Origin: Polytrichum commune
Taxonomy: Eukaryota > Streptophyta > Polytrichopsida > Polytrichales > Polytrichaceae
Assembly: GCA_950295325.1 (NCBI GenBank)
Contig: OX485805.1
Span: 14,187,501 to 14,251,500, forward strand
Direction: 5' to 3'
Length of the DNA: 64,000 bases
In this document: positions 59,270 to 64,000 of the stretch, one piece after another
Position numbering within the stretch: the first letter of the stretch is position 1
Layout: each line of letters opens with the position of its first letter
Made by a program: the position numbers and the translations under genes
The notes under the pieces: generated by a model
Seen by the model: the letters and a program-made list of their open reading frames with translations, nothing else
Databases searched by the model: none
Told to the model about the DNA's origin: nothing

Positions 59270-60891
59270 ATTCATTAAATTGATCTGATAAACGCGTAAA
59301 ACGTCACAGCCGCGCCAAGTTCGTTCCCACGAAGAACCTGCGGTCGTTCACAACACAGAGGGAGGAAATCTTTCACTAACACACACACAAGAAACACCAG
59401 AAACTAAGATAACACAAATCGGATTAAGAAATCCGGGATATTACGGAAATTATAGCAAGGAAATTTTCGGCTTCCCGGTAGTGGACCGAGGTAGGGGACA
59501 CAACACAAAGTATGGACAAGCTCCCACCCTAGAGTAGTAACAACAATAGACTCAGCGTCCCGAATCCATAGTGTAACAACTATATACACTCAATTCTAAG
59601 ATTCTTTATTACGGGTCATGACTTCCGGGATAAGGTTTCCGCGATAGAGGTAGTGGATCTGACCTGTATTTCCACTATCCGCTAGATTTTTGACCGTGTC
59701 ACAAGGACAATAATTCTGGTGTTTTAGGCTAGAATGCTCAGAGAGACTTGGTAGTTGTTCATCAGGATCTCGCCCTGTGGATTGGTTTCTCCGGGTTGTC
59801 TCCCTATCTCCACTTCCTCCTCCTAACTACTACTCCCTTAGACTGGTGTTATGATGGGGGCAGCCCTCCCTCGGGAAGGTGTCCTACTCAGGTATCCGAC
59901 ACGTGCCACCCCCTTTGACGGGAGGAAAGGTGGAGGAAGTTTTGGGTCTACAAAACCAGCCTGATCCACTCTCCGTGATGGCACAGTTTCCACTATACCA
60001 CACGCGGAAACCGAATCCTCCCTCGAGAAAGGTGGAAACGCAACATCTGCGCTCCTATCCTCACAATGGGTAGCTTGTGCTGTTGCACCGGTCACACAGG
60101 ATAGGACCCAGGGTATGCTGTTTTCCGTGACGGCGGGGCTAACATAGGGATGGGGCTACCACGCCTACCATCCTCAGTGGGAACCAAACGCCAGTCGCGG
60201 CAGGTGCATGAGTGCTCTAGACCAGTCCGTTACTGCTAATCGGTATGATCCACCTCAGGTCACGGCAAGCAGAAGGCGTAAACCACAACTCTCCCCTTAC
60301 TATTGGACATGTCTATCCACTGCTGCTCATTGTCGGTCCCTAGTTGGACGGAGTAAGTGAGGAAGAACCTACTGTGTGCGCGGAACTCCCCTTGCCCAAC
60401 AACCCCACGGTGGAGTTTTTTCCCCTTGCTCGTGCAATCCTTTCCGCCTTTCCGTGCTTAAGATTCCTCCGCCCATCACCTACTCACACGGGGGCGTTTT
60501 AACCACACGCACCTCGGGGTATTACTGACCCCCTGTTCTATCACGGAATACTAACCTAACTAACCTACACAGTGATAGGGAATGGCGGAAAACTCGGAAA
60601 CCCCAAGTACGGAAAAGAGGGACCACTTGCATTACACATGGACTTAAGACTCAATTCAAACCGAAGGTGGAGTAAAACATAAGGTCTGAATTGAACAAAA
60701 GAACACTTGCATGGTAAAATGATGAGAGAAACACCGAAGTGTTCTCCCTTTAAAACCAAACTAACACCCACATGCCATGGTTTCCATGCTGGAAATCGCG
60801 GGCCACGTGGCAGTCCTAACAATCCACCTCATTGAGAGGTCAGAACCTAAACAAAGAAAATGATAAAAGCACACAACTCAGGGCCAACTAA
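59270..60891 (-). other. GC-richer non-coding part of the element at 60892-62800
   Basis: GC content rises sharply from about 59290 compared with the flank, and cggaaa/tttccg words are frequent, as in the coding part beyond 60892. This suggests one unit, perhaps the 3' half of a retroelement. No LTR pair or pol motif was found. Confidence 0.4.
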
Positions 60892-62800
60892 TTACTTGCC
60901 CAAAACAACCCAAAATGGAATCCTAACTAAAATATACTTCCTATCATTCCGCTTCTTCAGCTTGGCTTCCTTCTTATTCTGCTTCCGCTCCTCACGGTGG
61001 TCCACTCTGTCCGTTGCCAAAGATGGAGCACGTGGTGGTGGCACTGACATCTTATGTCCATCGGGCCCAGCAATCACTCCCACGTGGTTTACCGTCTCCG
61101 CAACATCCGGCGCCAGTGGTGCGGACAGCTGGTTGTCCGGCGGAAATCCCGGAACAAGTTGTGCAAGCGGCGGCGGATCCCAGGCAACCATCTGGAAGGC
61201 CATGGTAGGGCTCGGTGGTGTTACCTCAGCCACATGGCAACCATCCAAGGTTTCCTTCTCAACGGTGGAGGAAACCGGGTTGGCATTGAGAACCACCACC
61301 TCAGTGGCGGAAATCGGCGGTGCCGTGAGCGCCGTGATGTCTTCCACTTGGTCCACCTCTTCTCCATTTTGGTTTCCACCTCCTACCGCGGCACCCTGAA
61401 TTTCCACCACATCATGAGGGGTCAAATCGGAGTAGTTCTATGAGGTCTTCTCTTCTTCTGATGACTCTACCGTGGTGGGAAACAACTCCGTGTAGCTAGC
61501 AATGAGCGCCTTCATTGCTTTCAAAGCTGCGTCCATCTTACTTCCTTGATCCATGATGAAGGTAACTATCTTCGACCCGGAAACGTGGCGCGTATTCTTT
61601 AATTCCGCGTCGAACATCTTGGCCTTCCACCACACATTCCCCGGGATATCCACCATGTCACTCACCTTTTGCACTGTGAGGGTGGTATCCTTCACCTACT
61701 TTAGGAGCGTCTCTCGCTTTGCCTTCAACTTCCGCACTTGCTCCGTGGTCTTCCGATTTTCCGCAGTAAGGTGGTCCATCTTCCGCTCCAGCTCCCGCAA
61801 CCGGCGCGGATCTTGGATGGCCTCTTGTATTGCGGCAACCAAACTCTCCCGCGGAGGGTTGCCCACCAATTCCCCTACTTGTTGTATTTGCAGCTCATAC
61901 TCCGCAATCCGGGACCGTACTCCCTCCAAGTCGCGGATAATGGAGTTCACCGGATTATCCTCCAAGGGGAAGGGAGAGGTTTCACCTCCTACGGGCTTGG
62001 TGGCAGACCTGGTCCGTGTCGCACGATTCTCCAACATTAGTTTCCGCTTCTTCATCACGGACCGCTCTTCGTTGCTCAACTCCACCACATCTTCCTCCTT
62101 CGAACCCTCATGGCCTATCTCCGGCTCCGAGTCGGTACTCTGGAGCTCCCGCATAAACTGATGCGATGTCCATTGGGTTTCCTCTTCGTCTGTGAGTAGG
62201 TTTCCGTATGCGTAAATGTGGAAGAGGAAAGGCCCAATGTAGGAAGGTTGGTCGCGCTTAGTGTTAGTTGCCAACTTGTGGACCAACTCCCCAATCCACC
62301 ACATTCTTCTCGGAGTATGCAAGAAGTAATGTGGTGGTAAGGGTAAGAGTGATGTTATAGGGCTTCTCCGGGCTAAAGATAGGCATTAGAAAAGCTAACA
62401 TCATCATTTCCCTCTCGTTTTTACAATCATTCACAAAGTAGCTATACTTGGGGTCCAACCTCTGGGGAAATTTGTCCATGGTACAATAATCTCTCTTAGT
62501 GGCCATACCTTCCCCTCTCTGCTTGAACCCGTAAATCCTACTCCACAATTCCGCATTCCACCTATCCGGTCGGCCGCGGATGGTGGAAGCGTAAACTTGG
62601 TCCACCTCCCCAGTGACCAACTCCCTCACCATCTCCTCACAGCGTACACTCCAAGATTTTTCCCATAACCCGAGGCAGCCCATGCGCCTCAAGTCTGCCT
62701 CCAACTCATTGCTTTCTTCTCGACCAATGGGGGTGACCACGTGCACCTTGCGGAAGGCTACCGGCTTGTCCGCGATCCTCTTCCGGGTTTGGATCGCCAT
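60892..62800 (-). pseudogene. Broken retroelement or plant-transposon type ORF
   Basis: A frame starts at ATG 62800 (MAIQTRKRIADKPVAF) and runs to about 62290, where a shift of one base moves it into the frame read from 62322. That frame is stopped by TAG at 61696 and again by TGA at 61438, but stays open between and beyond them to 60892. The first part (VRCEEMVRELVTGEVDQVYA; YSYFVNDCKNEREMMMLAFL) resembles plant-transposon-like proteins or LTR gag with no clear Pfam match from memory. The middle is a coiled coil (RLRELERKMDHLTAENRK) and the end a proline-rich, then Lys/Arg-rich tail. Three lesions in otherwise continuous coding suggest a relatively young pseudogene. Confidence 0.55.
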
Positions 62801-64000
62801 GGTGGTTGCGGCCCGCTGTCGCCTGTGCGGTCCGCTCCGCTCTAAGGTTTCCGAGTCGAAACGGAATTCCTAACACTAACTTAATTTGATGTTTTTAACT
62901 ACTTTAAGGATTTTAATTTTTCTTCTAAATTCTAAATAACCTACCTAACAATCTACCTATAAAGTACTCTACTTATTATATTTTCCTTGGTCAAACCTAT
63001 TCTTTAAACTTAAAACAAGGTTACTTAAGATTTTAAGAAATGCGGGGCTTGACAGATGTACAAAGAAAGTCACAAGAATGAAATGGCCAAAAAAATGAAT
63101 TGATGATGTTCGAAACACACATGGTTAAACACTGCATGCTTATAGGTAGGTATAACTTATGATGTTGGAGAGGTCGATCGCTAACCACACTGTTAGAGGG
63201 GTGGTCGTTGTACACATCATGGATATGATTAAATACCAATACACATGAACAAACAATAATAGAAAAAAATATGATTAAGGCAAGTGAAGTAGGAGATCCT
63301 ACAATGAGCACATCATGCATTATCTAAAATTTGGTAATTCCGAATGGATGGGGCATTATAGCATCCATACTTTGTGCAAATATCTCAAGATACCTGACGA
63401 GTTTCCATATTATCCTAATGTTGGTGTGTCTGACGTAGTTCACCACATCCTCTATAAGAGGTGGATTAATTTATACAACATTCATAATCAAGAAGAAACA
63501 ATTTTATTACAATATAATATTTTAATAGTTCTAATATTGAAAAATGTGGGCAATAGAAGTTCCATTCTATTATACTACCTTACAATTATTTTCCCGATTG
63601 GATGGTCAATTTTGCACAGACACCAACAAAGCCACGTGAATGACCACAAGAGATACATTGTTTGGAAACCCGTTGGGAATGATGTTGTTTAATTCCTGCT
63701 CACAAGTAGTCACGACATGTAAATACGAGAAATTTTATAAATAATAATCCAAAATGTGGTATGTGAAATTTTGCATTGAATGATAAAGAAAGTACCTTGA
63801 ATAAAGTCTTATACATCCCCCAACTGCATGCAATAATAGCAATGGTGTCACTTTGTTCGAGACGAGCCAAAATGACAATGTCACAAAACTTGGCCTTAGT
63901 GGTGTAGTACCAAGGACAAAAATATTTATCAAGTGCACATGTTTGTCACATTTCATATGTGGTAGCCATGTCGTGGCACTCAAACAATCTGAACCTCAAC
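62801..64000. other. No gene identified
   Basis: 62830-63050 could be the leader of the ORF at 60892-62800. From 63050 the DNA is AT-rich with unconvincing frames at 63315-63692 and 63735-63983. Confidence 0.5.

Noticed and set aside
60860-61443. Plus-strand frames of 129-179 codons
   Set aside because: Antisense to the broken minus-strand ORF, which has the coherent coiled-coil composition.

Overview
The window looks like nuclear DNA of a land plant with a large, transposon-rich genome. The evidence is a seven-exon gene with GT-AG introns, Ty1-copia and CACTA (En/Spm) remnants with plant-specific domains (TNP2, DUF4218, DUF4216, Transposase_24), and many MITEs. The one well-preserved gene is on the minus strand (18613-24389). 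It encodes CCaMK (DMI3/SYM15 type), the calcium- and calmodulin-dependent kinase of the common symbiosis pathway. This kinase is kept in plants that host arbuscular mycorrhiza, so the plant is probably a mycorrhizal host. The divergent copia gag/pol and the divergent CCaMK leave room for a seed-free plant or gymnosperm, but I cannot name the species.

Layout. 1-9400: a decayed copia element on the minus strand, with about 268-bp LTRs at 2130-2395 and 9112-9379, a primer site that matches the anticodon arm of initiator tRNA-Met, and a roughly 100-bp tandem repeat in its leader. A 1.47-kb TIR element has broken into that leader. 9400-18600: no intact gene; a possible malectin-like receptor fragment, three MITE or foldback elements and an 85-bp tandem duplication. 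18613-25960: CCaMK and its upstream region. The upstream region is an array of about ten decayed copies of the 5' leader, several still carrying the first 12 codons. Intron 1 holds a second, decayed copy of the end of exon 1.

26360-45000: degenerate repeat DNA invaded by a foldback MITE. That MITE was in turn invaded by a 12-kb CACTA element (30917-42877), which carries two divergent transposase genes (TNP2-DUF4218-DUF4216 on minus, TnpA/Transposase_24 on plus). Both genes have splice sites that still join in frame, but both contain premature stops, mostly TGA. 46300-49350: a second host-like gene on the minus strand, with a divergent AP2-like block and internal repeats; I do not know its function. 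49400-53340: four separate inverted-repeat elements, one with about 112-bp TIRs and a 9-bp target duplication. 53340-59270: no gene seen, apart from a (TC)25 microsatellite. 59270-62830: a GC-richer island with a broken minus-strand ORF of retroelement or plant-transposon type. 62830-64000: no gene seen.

I found no CRISPR array, rRNA or complete tRNA gene, and no evidence of a new multi-gene system. The most unusual structure is the repeated multiplication of the CCaMK start-codon region.
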